This document shows positions 37,802 to 46,697 of a stretch of 64,000 nucleotides of DNA, piece after piece. The stretch's first letter is position 1; every line of letters begins with the position of its first letter. The notes beneath the pieces are model-generated. The model made no database searches. It saw only the letters and a program-made list of their open reading frames with translations, and was not told the origin of the DNA. The translations under genes and the position numbers were made by a program. Origin of the DNA: Cephaloticoccus sp. (GTDB lineage: Bacteria; Verrucomicrobiota; Verrucomicrobiia; Opitutales; Opitutaceae); assembly GCA_030833445.1 (NCBI GenBank), contig JAURHD010000007.1:1-64000 (forward strand), given 5' to 3'.

Positions 37802-37876
37802 ATGCGAAACCAACTGCAGGCCCTACGACTTACCACCGCGCACGATCTCTGAATCGCCCGCCGGGTTTATCGTGCG
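37802..37876 (+). promoter_or_regulatory. Possible leucine leader peptide and hairpin before leuA
   Basis: A 16-codon frame (37802-37852) holds four leucine codons (CTG, CTA, CTT, CTC). Its end overlaps one arm of an eight-base perfect stem, CGCACGAT (37839-37846) with ATCGTGCG (37869-37876). The layout recalls amino-acid attenuation ahead of a leucine gene. There is no Shine-Dalgarno site for the leader and no T-run after the stem, so this is tentative. Confidence 0.3.
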
Positions 37877-37959
37877 TTATCGCCTGCCACTACCGCCACC
37901 GCCAAACGCGGTGTTGAGCCAGTCCTCCCTGTTTTGTTAACCTTCTAGTTTGTTTCGTT

Positions 37960-39627
37960 ATGCAACCCTCTCCTGTCACCAAATATCGACCGTTTCCCCC
38001 GGTTGACTTGCCCAATCGCCAATGGCCCGGTCGCACGCTGACCCAAGCCCCGATCTGGTGCAGTGTCGATCTCCGCGACGGTAACCAAGCCCTCGCCCAG
38101 CCCATGAGCGTCGAGGAGAAACTCGAATACTTCGAAATGCTCGTGAACATCGGGTTCAAGGAAATCGAAGTGGGATTCCCTTCCGCCTCGCAGATCGAAT
38201 TCGATTTCATCCGCCGCCTGATCGATGAAAACCGCATCCCCGATGATGTCGCCATCCAGATTCTCTGCCAATGCCGCGAGGAGCTCATCACGCGTTCGTG
38301 CGAGGCCATGCGTGGGGCCAAGAACGTCATCTTCCATCTCTACAACTCGACCTCACCCGCCCAGCGCAAACATGTTTTCAATGCGACCAAAGCGGATATT
38401 GTAAACATCGCCGTGCAGGGCACCAAGTGGGTCAAACAATACACCCAAGCCCTGATCGACGACGGCACTCGCGTGCGCTTCGAATATTCGCCGGAAAGTT
38501 TCACCAGCACGGAGCTCGAGTTCGCTTTGGAAATCTGCGAAGCGGTAACCGACGTATGGCAGCCCACGGTCGACAACAAGATCATCCTCAACCTGCCCGC
38601 CACCGTCGAATACGCGACCCCCAACGTGCACGCTGATCAGATTGAATGGATGGGCACGCACCTGACCCGGCGCGATTGCACCATCATTTCATTACACACC
38701 CATAACGATCGGGGCACGGGCATCGCCGCAACCGAACTGGCCTTGTTGGCCGGCGCCGACCGCGTTGAAGGCACGCTCTTCGGCAACGGCGAACGCACCG
38801 GCAACCTGGACATCGTCGTGGTCGCTTTGAATTTCTACACCCACGGCATTGATCCGGGACTCGACTTTTCGAACATCAACGAAATTCGCGAAATCTACGA
38901 GCGTTGCACCCGGCTCGAGGTGCCCGTGCGGCAACCCTACGCAGGGGAGTTGGTCTTCACCGCCTTCAGTGGATCGCACCAGGATGCCATTAAGAAATCC
39001 TGGGCTGTCCAAAAACCGGACACGCCTTGGGATGTGCTCTACATCCCGGTGGATCCCGCGGATATCGGCCGCAGCTACAAAGCTATCATTCGGATTAATT
39101 CCCAGTCAGGCAAAGGCGGCGTCGCCTACATTCTTGAGAGCGAGTTTGGTTATAGCCTGCCCAAACTCATGCACAAGGAGGTTGGCCGCTTGATCAATGT
39201 TTTGGCGGACAGCACCGGCCGCGAACTCACCTCGAAGGAAATCCATCAAGCCTTCGTCGATGAATATCTGGACCGCACTGATTCCATTGCCATCAAGCAA
39301 TTCCGCACCAACGAAACGGATAGTGCCGTGAGTTGCCAGGTGAACATTGCCATCGAGGGCCAAAGGCACGATCTCTCCGCGGAGGGTAATGGTCCCATCG
39401 ACGCGTTCGTCCGCTCGCTCAGTGGCACCAGTTTACCCAAGTTCGAGGTGCAATCATACACCGAGCATTCGCTGGGCAAGGGCGCCGAGGCCAAGGCCGT
39501 CTCCTACATCCAAATCAAGACCGACCGGGGTCAGATGCTCTATGGTGCCGGCACTGACACCAACATCGAACTCGCTTCGATCAAGGCCATCGTCAGTGCC
39601 CTCAACCGAGTGCTGGCTAAACCATAG
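37960..39627 (+). CDS. leuA: 2-isopropylmalate synthase (LeuA type 2)
   Basis: 555 residues. It condenses acetyl-CoA with 2-oxoisovalerate, the committed leucine step. The catalytic barrel shows SVDLRDGNQALAQPM near residues 29-43, GFKEIEVGFPSAS, and HTHNDRGTG near 246. The C-terminal regulatory domain (about 430-555) probably binds leucine. The length and N-terminus match the long LeuA2 subfamily of fungi and some bacteria. A possible leader lies upstream; rlmN follows 22 bases later. Confidence 0.95.
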   Translation: MQPSPVTKYRPFPPVDLPNRQWPGRTLTQAPIWCSVDLRDGNQALAQPMSVEEKLEYFEMLVNIGFKEIEVGFPSASQIEFDFIRRLIDENRIPDDVAIQILCQCREELITRSCEAMRGAKNVIFHLYNSTSPAQRKHVFNATKADIVNIAVQGTKWVKQYTQALIDDGTRVRFEYSPESFTSTELEFALEICEAVTDVWQPTVDNKIILNLPATVEYATPNVHADQIEWMGTHLTRRDCTIISLHTHNDRGTGIAATELALLAGADRVEGTLFGNGERTGNLDIVVVALNFYTHGIDPGLDFSNINEIREIYERCTRLEVPVRQPYAGELVFTAFSGSHQDAIKKSWAVQKPDTPWDVLYIPVDPADIGRSYKAIIRINSQSGKGGVAYILESEFGYSLPKLMHKEVGRLINVLADSTGRELTSKEIHQAFVDEYLDRTDSIAIKQFRTNETDSAVSCQVNIAIEGQRHDLSAEGNGPIDAFVRSLSGTSLPKFEVQSYTEHSLGKGAEAKAVSYIQIKTDRGQMLYGAGTDTNIELASIKAIVSALNRVLAKP

Positions 39628-39649
39628 TCATAACTCATCCTAAACTCGG

Positions 39650-40765
39650 ATGAAATACACGCCCACCAAATCACCGCTCACCGGTGAAACCTTGGAGACG
39701 CTCACCTCGCGCTTGAAAGCGCAAGGTGAGCCGGCGTTTCGCGCAAAGCAGATCCTCGACTGGGTTTACAAAAAACGCGCCCGCACGTGGGATGACATGA
39801 CCAATCTGTCGAAATTCCTGCGCGCTTGGCTCGATGAACAATTCGAGCTAGTTCCGCTCGCGCTCGTTCACGGCAAACAGTCGCTCGATGTGACCGACAA
39901 ACTGCTCCTTGAGCTCGGCGACAAATCGCTCATCGAAACCGTCATCATCCGCGCTCCCCAAGAAGGTGTCGGCCTTGAACACTCGCGCAAGACCATCTGC
40001 ATATCCACGCAGGTCGGCTGTGCAATGGGCTGCAAGTTTTGCGCCTCGGGGCTAATGGGACTGAAACGCGACCTCAACGCTGGCGAAATCGTCGCCCAGC
40101 TGCTGCACGTCTGTTACCGCGAGGATGCCCACGATCCGCGCGCACACACCGGTCTCGCCTCGTTCGACAACATCGTGGTCATGGGCATGGGCGAGCCCCT
40201 CGCCAACTACGAGGCCATCACCACCGCACTCAAAATCATCAACGCCGACTGGGGCTTCGGTTTCGGCGCACGGCGCATCACCCTTTCTACCAGTGGGCTT
40301 GTGCCCAACATTCTCAAGCTCGCTGACGAGCCCATCGGGGTGCGACTCGCCATTTCACTGCACGGCGCCACCGACGAAGTTCGTTCGCAAATCATGCCGA
40401 TCAACAAGGCCTACCCGTTGGCCAAACTCATTCCCGCCGTCCGCACATTTAGCGAGAAGCACGGCCGGATGGTTACGCTCGAATTCATCTTGATCGAAGA
40501 CATCAACGACATGCTTGAGCAGGCCGAAAAACTCCGCGATATCGCCATCGACCTTCACGCCCACGTCAATCTGATCCCCTACAACACCGTGGAAGGCCTT
40601 CCGTGGAAACGCCCTTCAATCACGCGCCAAGAACGCTTCGCTGAAATTCTCCGCTGCGCCCGCGTTTCCGTGACGCTCCGCCGCGAAAAGGGTCACGACA
40701 TTGACGCCGCCTGCGGCCAGCTCCGCCTCAAGACAGAGAAAGAGCGTGAATTGGTAAATAGCTGA
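39650..40765 (+). CDS. rlmN: 23S rRNA/tRNA adenine-C2 methyltransferase RlmN
   Basis: 371 residues. A radical SAM enzyme that methylates A2503 of 23S rRNA and A37 of some tRNAs. The cluster motif CAMGCKFC lies near 124-131; the catalytic cysteine near the C-terminus is in DIDAACGQLR. MGMGEPLANY near 180 is the family signature. Probably co-transcribed with leuA. Confidence 0.96.
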   Translation: MKYTPTKSPLTGETLETLTSRLKAQGEPAFRAKQILDWVYKKRARTWDDMTNLSKFLRAWLDEQFELVPLALVHGKQSLDVTDKLLLELGDKSLIETVIIRAPQEGVGLEHSRKTICISTQVGCAMGCKFCASGLMGLKRDLNAGEIVAQLLHVCYREDAHDPRAHTGLASFDNIVVMGMGEPLANYEAITTALKIINADWGFGFGARRITLSTSGLVPNILKLADEPIGVRLAISLHGATDEVRSQIMPINKAYPLAKLIPAVRTFSEKHGRMVTLEFILIEDINDMLEQAEKLRDIAIDLHAHVNLIPYNTVEGLPWKRPSITRQERFAEILRCARVSVTLRREKGHDIDAACGQLRLKTEKERELVNS

Positions 40766-40860
40766 ACCATCTCGGCGCTGGCCTAGTTTTACCGAGCTCA
40801 TGGAAAGGGGAGATTTCTGCGCTTTAGTCATATCAACATAACCATATATATTGATTAGTA

Positions 40861-41742
40861 ATGCCACCGGACTCCTCTGTCGCCCAACTTTTCACCCAAC
40901 AGGCTCATCCCCTGCGTTCCTTGGAATTTTTCCCGCCAAAGGACGATGCCGGAGTCGAATCACTGCGCCAAACCGCGAAAGCCCTTCAACGCATCCAACC
41001 GGATTTTGTTTCGGTAACCTATGGCGCCGGCGGCAGCACGCGCGAACGCACGGCCCAAGTTTCTAAAATCCTCCGCGAAGATCTGGGATTCACGGTCATG
41101 CCCCACCTCACCTGCGTCGGGCATTCGCGCACGGAGCTTAAGGAGCTGGCCGACCGCATTCACGCCAACGGATTTCGCAATATCATGACCTTGCGAGGTG
41201 ATCCGCCAAAAGGGAGCACGGAATTTGCGGCTGTGGCCGACGGTCTGCACTATGCTTCCGAGCTCGTCGGACTTTTAAAATCTCAGCATCAGGATTTCTG
41301 TCTCGGGGTCGGGGGTTACCCTGAAAAGCATCCCGAGGCCGTTTCAGCCGATGTCGACTTGGCCAACTTGAAAACTAAAGTGGATGCCGGAGCGGACTTC
41401 ATCACCACCCAGCTCTTTTTCGATAACACCGTATACTTCCGCTTTGTGGACCGTTGCCGGTCTGCCGGAATCAAAGTCCCGATCGTGCCGGGTATCATGA
41501 CGGTGCTTTCGCTGAAACAAATTCAGCGCTTCACCACCATGTGCGGGGCTACCCTACCCGTCACACTCGTCAAACGCCTGGAAGCCGCCGGGGAAGATTC
41601 GGACATCGTGGAAACTATCGGAATCGATTGGGCGCTTGGGCAGATTCGCGAATTGATCGCCAAGGGAGCACCCGGCTATCACATCTATATTGTGAACCGG
41701 GCAAAAAGCGCGCTTGCTCTGGCCGCTGGTTTGGCCGCCTAG
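40861..41742 (+). CDS. metF: Methylenetetrahydrofolate reductase
   Basis: 293 residues, a standard bacterial MetF. It reduces methylene-THF to methyl-THF for methionine synthesis using FAD. Seen: SLEFFPPKDD with the catalytic Glu near residue 22, VTYGAGGSTRERT near 51, and the TLRGDPP loop near 115. No SAM riboswitch is visible in the short upstream region. Its stop overlaps the convergent SUI1 gene by four bases. Confidence 0.95.
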   Translation: MPPDSSVAQLFTQQAHPLRSLEFFPPKDDAGVESLRQTAKALQRIQPDFVSVTYGAGGSTRERTAQVSKILREDLGFTVMPHLTCVGHSRTELKELADRIHANGFRNIMTLRGDPPKGSTEFAAVADGLHYASELVGLLKSQHQDFCLGVGGYPEKHPEAVSADVDLANLKTKVDAGADFITTQLFFDNTVYFRFVDRCRSAGIKVPIVPGIMTVLSLKQIQRFTTMCGATLPVTLVKRLEAAGEDSDIVETIGIDWALGQIRELIAKGAPGYHIYIVNRAKSALALAAGLAA

Positions 41743-42137
41743 CCACCCGCAAAGACCGGTCGAAAACCGGCTTCGCTGAGGATCAAAGCAATTTTCTCCC
41801 GCTGGTCACCTTGAATCTCGATGTTCCCGTCCTTGACGGTCCCTCCACAGCCACATGAAGCCCGCATCTGTTTCGCGAGCTTTTCCTTTTCCGGTAGCCC
41901 AATTCCCACAAATCCAGAGATCACGCTGACGGTCTTGCCGCCTCGCCCACCGGTAGAACGTTTAATATCTACCCGGCCACGATTACTGGATGAGGGCAAG
42001 GAAGGGTGCTTTTCCGTTTGCTGGTTTGTGACCGTAGGCTTGGCGCTGTGGGGCAAATCTAGTCCCCCAAGGGCTCCAAAAGGATTATGGCCCAGCCCAG
42101 CCCCGCCATCCGTCGATACTTTATCGCCTTTGGCCAT
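41739..42137 (-). CDS. SUI1/YciH translation-initiation-factor-like protein
   Basis: 132 residues: a disordered Gly/Pro/Ser-rich N-terminus and a C-terminal SUI1 domain from about 55, with RGGKTVSVISGFVG and CGCGGTVKDGNIEIQGDQRE near 94-113. SUI1 is the eIF1 fold; bacterial YciH forms are small proteins that may influence start-site fidelity. Its 3-prime end overlaps metF by four bases. Confidence 0.9.
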   Translation of the reverse strand: MAKGDKVSTDGGAGLGHNPFGALGGLDLPHSAKPTVTNQQTEKHPSLPSSSNRGRVDIKRSTGGRGGKTVSVISGFVGIGLPEKEKLAKQMRASCGCGGTVKDGNIEIQGDQREKIALILSEAGFRPVFAGG

Positions 42138-42145
42138 GGCTCAAC

Positions 42146-42382
42146 TCAGGCCCGTCCACCGCAGGAACCAACGGGGATATCGGATTCACCGCCCAGAAAC
42201 AAATGGGCTTTGGCATAACTCCTACGTTCAAGAAAATGAACAAGTTGCGGATGTAACCGACCACGTTCCTGCGCCAATATTTCATCGAGTTTCAACATCT
42301 CAGCAGCGATCACCGCGCCGTTGGATTGCTTGATGCCTTGCAGCAGATGGCTGAGGGCGATTTTGATTTCTGATTCGGTCAC
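42146..42382 (-). CDS. Small hypothetical cytoplasmic protein
   Basis: 78 residues from a GTG (MTESEIKIAL); a TTG 51 bases upstream is possible. Helical, with LHPQLVHFLERRSYAKAHLF near 43-62 and a final VGSCGGRA. No family recognised with certainty. It directly precedes the SUI1 gene on the same strand, eight bases away, so the two are probably co-transcribed. Confidence 0.6.
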   Translation of the reverse strand: MTESEIKIALSHLLQGIKQSNGAVIAAEMLKLDEILAQERGRLHPQLVHFLERRSYAKAHLFLGGESDIPVGSCGGRA

Positions 42383-42435
42383 GTTAGATGGAGAAACTAA
42401 TTTTGCTGTTACTGTCCTTAAGCTGGATTGCAATC

Positions 42436-42464
42436 ACTCAAGCATTTTCGAGCTTAGCTTGAGT
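42436..42464. promoter_or_regulatory. Inverted repeat upstream of sucA
   Basis: Perfect eight-base arms ACTCAAGC (42436-42443) and GCTTGAGT (42457-42464) separated by 13 bases, about 105 bases before the sucA start, in a divergent intergenic region. Could be an operator or RNA hairpin; no regulator identified. Confidence 0.3.
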
Positions 42465-42570
42465 CTGAAGGCCCGGTGTGCTGAATTTTCATTTCAACCA
42501 TTTCTAATAGCTTAACCTAGTAATCAGACCCCATAAGCCTGCTGCGTTGTTGAGCATTTCTTATCCTCAG

Positions 42571-45327
42571 ATGAATTCTCTCTCTCTTCCCACCCGGGCC
42601 AATGCAGCGGCGATTGAAGCCGCCTACCAGCTATGGCTGGAAAACCCGGATTCGGTGGACCCGACTTGGCGCGCCTTCTTCCAAGGCTTTACCTTGGGTA
42701 ACACTGGTGGAGCCCTCCCGGGGGGTGTAAACGCGTCCAGTGATGTTTCGATCGTTGATAGCCTCAAACAGTCGCACGTCCATTACCTCATTAATAGCTA
42801 CCGGGCGATCGGCCACTTTGAAGCCCACCTCGATCCCCTGAGTGGGCCCCCGGAAGCGCATCCCAAGCTGAGTCTCGAACAATTCGATCTCACCGAAGCC
42901 GACCTCGATACGTCCTTTGACGTCGGCACCTATCTCGGCGGTGGCCAGATGAAGCTCCGTGATGTTATTACCTCCCTCCGCCAGACCTACTGCGGACATG
43001 TCGGCGTGGAATACACCCATATCCAGGACGTCGATGTGCGGCAATGGCTCCAGCAGAAAATGGAGCTTACCCGCAACCAGCCGGATTTCACTCGTCAGGA
43101 AAAAATCCGTATTCTGCGCCGCGTCCACAAGGCCGAGCTCTTCGAGAAATTCCTTCACACCAAATACGTCGGCCAAAAGCGGTTCTCTCTCGAAGGCGGT
43201 GAAACCATCATCGCCGCCCTCGATGCGATGATCGAACACGCTCCGCAAGTAGGCGTCGAAGAGGTTGTCATGGGCATGGCGCACCGTGGTCGGCTCAACG
43301 TGCTGACCAGTATCATGCGCAAGTCGTTCGACGAACTCTTCGCGCAGTTTTCCGAAAACTACATCCCCGACGCGGTCGGCGGAGACGGCGATGTAAAATA
43401 CCATCTCGGCTACAATGCCGTGCTGGATACGACCGCCGGTCCGAAGGTCGAAGTTCGCCTCGCCGCCAATCCTTCGCACCTTGAAATCGTCAACCCGGTC
43501 GTCGAGGGCAAGGCCCGCGCGCGCCAGCGGATCCGCGGCGACACCGATCGCACCAAGGTCCTGCCCGTGCTCCTCCACGGTGACGCCGCTTTTGCCGGCC
43601 AAGGGGTAGTCGCCGAGACCATGAATTTTTCCCAGCTGCCCGGCTATCGCACCGGCGGCACCCTGCATTTCATCATCAATAACCAGATCGGTTTCACCAC
43701 CGATCCGAGCGACGCGCGCTCCACCCGCTATTGCACCGATGTCGCCAAGATGATCGAGGCCCCTGTGTTTCACGTCAACGGGGACGATCCTGAAGCCGTC
43801 TGCATGATGGCCCGCTTGGCCCTGGAGTTTCGGGAGAAGTTCCACCGCGATGTCGTCATCGACATGTATTGCTACCGGAAGCACGGCCACAACGAGAGCG
43901 ACGAGCCCGCCTTCACCCAGCCCCTGCTCTACCGCAAGATCAGCAAGCAGGATCAGGTATCCGCCATTCTCACGCGCAAACTCACCGAAGAAGGCACCAT
44001 CACCGCGACCGAGGGGGATGCCATCAAAGCCGAATACACCGACGCCTTGGAGGCCAATCTCGACAAGGCCAAGGCCGGTGAGGATAACCGCAGCGCGAAA
44101 CGCAAGGCCCTGAGCGAGGCCAACAAATTCGCGGGCTCGACCGCCGTGTTTCAGCCCAACTTCAATTTTGATCCGGCCCCGACCCTTTCCAGCGCAGAGG
44201 ATATCGCGACCGTCGTGCAAGCTCTGACCACCGTTCCGGAGGGGTTTAATCTCAATCCCAAGATCAAACGCCTGCTCGATCAGCGGGCCAAGGCCCATGC
44301 CAATGGCGGGCCGATTGATTGGGGCCTTGGTGAGTCCCTCGCAATCGGCACCCTCTTGTTGGACGGCACCCATGTGCGACTCAGCGGACAGGATTGCCAA
44401 CGCGGGACCTTCAGTCACCGCCACGCCGTCCTGCACGATTCAGAGACTTTGCAGACTTATACGCCCTTAAAACATGTCCGCGAAGGCCAAGCCATGTTCT
44501 GTGTGTATAACTCGCTGCTCTCGGAAGCCGCCGTGCTGGGTTTTGATTACGGTTACGCCACCGATTACGACGAGATGCTCTGTATCTGGGAAGCCCAGTT
44601 CGGCGATTTCGCCAACGGAGCCCAAGTGGTCATCGACCAGTTCATCGCCAGCGGTGAATCCAAGTGGCAGCAGACCTGTGACATGGTGCTCCTCCTGCCC
44701 CACGGTTACGAAGGCCAGGGACCGGAGCACTCCTCGGCCCGCCTCGAACGTTTCCTCACCGCCTGCGCTGAGGACAACATGCAGGTCGCCAACGCCACCA
44801 CTCCTGCACAGTTTTTCCACCTTCTACGCCGGCAGATGAAGCGTAGTTTCCGCAAACCACTCATCATCATGTCACCCAAGTCGCTGCTGCGCCACCCGGC
44901 GGCAACATCGCAGTTGGAGGATTTCACCACCGGACATTTTCACGAAATTCTGGAGGAGCCCACCGCTCCGGACAGCGCCGAACGCCTCATCCTTTGCTCG
45001 GGTAAAGTTTACTATGATCTCTGCGACTACCGCGAAGAGCACAAGATCACCGACACCGCCATTGTGCGCATCGAACAGCTCTACCCGCTCAATTCCGCCC
45101 GGCTCGCCGAAGTTGCCAATCGCTATCCTCATGCCCGGCTCGTGTGGTGCCAGGAAGAATCCCAGAACATGGGTGCCTGGTCTTATATCGCGCCGCATCT
45201 GGAAGTAATTACCAGTCGCCGGCCGTTCTATGCCGGGCGCGATGCCTCCGCCTCCCCCGCCGTCGGTTCCCTCGCCCTCCACCGAATCGAACTCGCCGCC
45301 TTCCTCAAAGCCGCTTTCACTGGTTAA
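42571..45327 (+). CDS. sucA: 2-oxoglutarate dehydrogenase E1
   Basis: 918 residues. TPP-dependent first component of the 2-oxoglutarate dehydrogenase complex, which makes succinyl-CoA in the TCA cycle. N-terminal phrase YQLWLENPDSVDPTWRAFF near 20-38 is typical; the core has MGMAHRGRLNVL near 235-246 and HKHGHNE-type RKHGHNESDEPAFTQP near 438. I use the ATG at 42571; a TTG lies 24 bases upstream. First of the sucA-sucB-lpd operon. Confidence 0.96.
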   Translation: MNSLSLPTRANAAAIEAAYQLWLENPDSVDPTWRAFFQGFTLGNTGGALPGGVNASSDVSIVDSLKQSHVHYLINSYRAIGHFEAHLDPLSGPPEAHPKLSLEQFDLTEADLDTSFDVGTYLGGGQMKLRDVITSLRQTYCGHVGVEYTHIQDVDVRQWLQQKMELTRNQPDFTRQEKIRILRRVHKAELFEKFLHTKYVGQKRFSLEGGETIIAALDAMIEHAPQVGVEEVVMGMAHRGRLNVLTSIMRKSFDELFAQFSENYIPDAVGGDGDVKYHLGYNAVLDTTAGPKVEVRLAANPSHLEIVNPVVEGKARARQRIRGDTDRTKVLPVLLHGDAAFAGQGVVAETMNFSQLPGYRTGGTLHFIINNQIGFTTDPSDARSTRYCTDVAKMIEAPVFHVNGDDPEAVCMMARLALEFREKFHRDVVIDMYCYRKHGHNESDEPAFTQPLLYRKISKQDQVSAILTRKLTEEGTITATEGDAIKAEYTDALEANLDKAKAGEDNRSAKRKALSEANKFAGSTAVFQPNFNFDPAPTLSSAEDIATVVQALTTVPEGFNLNPKIKRLLDQRAKAHANGGPIDWGLGESLAIGTLLLDGTHVRLSGQDCQRGTFSHRHAVLHDSETLQTYTPLKHVREGQAMFCVYNSLLSEAAVLGFDYGYATDYDEMLCIWEAQFGDFANGAQVVIDQFIASGESKWQQTCDMVLLLPHGYEGQGPEHSSARLERFLTACAEDNMQVANATTPAQFFHLLRRQMKRSFRKPLIIMSPKSLLRHPAATSQLEDFTTGHFHEILEEPTAPDSAERLILCSGKVYYDLCDYREEHKITDTAIVRIEQLYPLNSARLAEVANRYPHARLVWCQEESQNMGAWSYIAPHLEVITSRRPFYAGRDASASPAVGSLALHRIELAAFLKAAFTG

Positions 45328-45357
45328 CCTTTTCCGCTGCACCAACCAAATTTAGAT

Positions 45358-46599
45358 ATGAGCCTTGAAGTAAAAATCCCCGCCCTCGGCGAATCCATCA
45401 ACTCCGGCATCCTCGCCAAATGGCATGTCAAGGACGGCGATACGGTCCAAAAGGACCAGCCTCTCTTTGAACTCGAGACCGACAAAATCACGTCCGAGGG
45501 CATTGCGGAAGCCGCCGGTAAAATCAGTCTGAAGGTCAGCGAAGGCACAGAGGTCAAAATCGGCGAGGTTGTCGCCACGATCTCAGAAGGCGGATCCGAT
45601 AGCTCCTCCGAGAAACCCGCCAAGGAATCCAAGGAAAAGGCCGCTGACTCTGCTCCAAAGAAAACCGAAAAAGAATCCAAGGAGGATAAGTCCGAGCCCA
45701 AGGAAACTGCCAAGAAGAGCGACGCGCAATCACCCGCGGTCCGCCGCCTGGCCGAGGAAACCGGGGTCGATCCCAAACTGGTCGAAGGTTCCGGCAAAGA
45801 TGGTCGGGTGACGAAAGGCGATATGCTCGCGGCAAATGATGCCAAGCCGTCAGAGGCCAAGCCCGCATCTGCTGCACCGGCAAAACCTGCCAGCACCGGT
45901 GAACGCCAAACCCGCAAGAAACTGTCACCCCTGCGCGCCAAGATCGCCTCACGCCTCGTCCAGGCCCAGCACGAGGCCGCCATGCTCACGACCTTCAATG
46001 AGGTCGACATGTCGGCCGTGATGGAGCTGCGCAAAAAATACCAGGATGACTTCGTCAAGAAACACGGCGTCAAACTTGGCTTCATGTCCTTCTTCACCAA
46101 GGCCGTCGTCAACGCCTTGCAGGAAGTCCCCGCCATCAATGCCCAGATCGTCGGCGACAGTCTCATCCAGAATCACTATTACGATATCGGTGTGGCTGTT
46201 TCCACCCCCAAGGGTCTGATGGTTCCGGTCATTCGCGACTGCGAAAAACTCGGGATGGCCGACATCGAAAAATCCATTGGGGCGGTCGCCACCCGTGCAC
46301 GCGATGGCAAAATCACCCTCGCGGACCTAGAAGGCGGTGTCTTCACGATCACCAACGGTGGCATCTTCGGTTCGATGCTTTCCACCCCGATTCTCAATTC
46401 ACCCCAGAGCGCCATTCTCGGCCTGCACGCCATCAACGAAAAGCCGGTGGCCGTTAATGGTCAGGTCGTCATTCGTCCGATGATGTATCTCGCGCTGAGC
46501 TACGATCACCGCGTGGTCGACGGCCGCGAAGCCGTCACCTTCCTCGTCAAGGTCAAGCAAGCCATCGAGGATCCCACCCGCCTCGTCATCGGAATTTAA
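45358..46599 (+). CDS. sucB: Dihydrolipoyllysine succinyltransferase E2
   Basis: 413 residues: one lipoyl domain (1-77) with the lipoylated lysine in ETDKITSE near 43, a long Lys/Glu/Ser-rich linker to about 120, a peripheral-subunit-binding domain ([20 protein letters not shown] near 124-143), a second linker, and the catalytic domain with [10 protein letters not shown] near 382. It moves the succinyl group to CoA and binds E1 and E3. Confidence 0.95.
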   Translation: MSLEVKIPALGESINSGILAKWHVKDGDTVQKDQPLFELETDKITSEGIAEAAGKISLKVSEGTEVKIGEVVATISEGGSDSSSEKPAKESKEKAADSAPKKTEKESKEDKSEPKETAKKSDAQSPAVRRLAEETGVDPKLVEGSGKDGRVTKGDMLAANDAKPSEAKPASAAPAKPASTGERQTRKKLSPLRAKIASRLVQAQHEAAMLTTFNEVDMSAVMELRKKYQDDFVKKHGVKLGFMSFFTKAVVNALQEVPAINAQIVGDSLIQNHYYDIGVAVSTPKGLMVPVIRDCEKLGMADIEKSIGAVATRARDGKITLADLEGGVFTITNGGIFGSMLSTPILNSPQSAILGLHAINEKPVAVNGQVVIRPMMYLALSYDHRVVDGREAVTFLVKVKQAIEDPTRLVIGI

Positions 46600-46609
46600 A
46601 CCAATCTTT

Positions 46610-46679
46610 CTCTTTATCCCTTATCATTCCTCTCTCGTCATTTTTCTGATCGGGCCGAGAGAAAGATTAAGATAAAGAG
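46610..46679. repeat. Long imperfect inverted repeat between sucB and lpd
   Basis: Outer arms CTCTTTATC (46610-46618) and GATAAAGAG (46671-46679) and inner arms CTCTCG (46632-46637) and CGAGAG (46656-46661) with partly matching stretches between. The mRNA could fold into a stem of about 28 positions, perhaps affecting stability or the ratio of sucB to lpd. No T-run follows. Confidence 0.5.
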
Positions 46680-46697
46680 TAACGAGAAAGCATATCT

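Noticed and set aside
40766-40860. SAM riboswitch before metF
   Set aside because: The interval is under 100 bases and shows no nested stems or conserved core of a SAM riboswitch.
42631-44436. 601-codon minus-strand open frame opposite sucA
   Set aside because: Same codon-bias shadow; the plus strand encodes intact SucA with all motifs.
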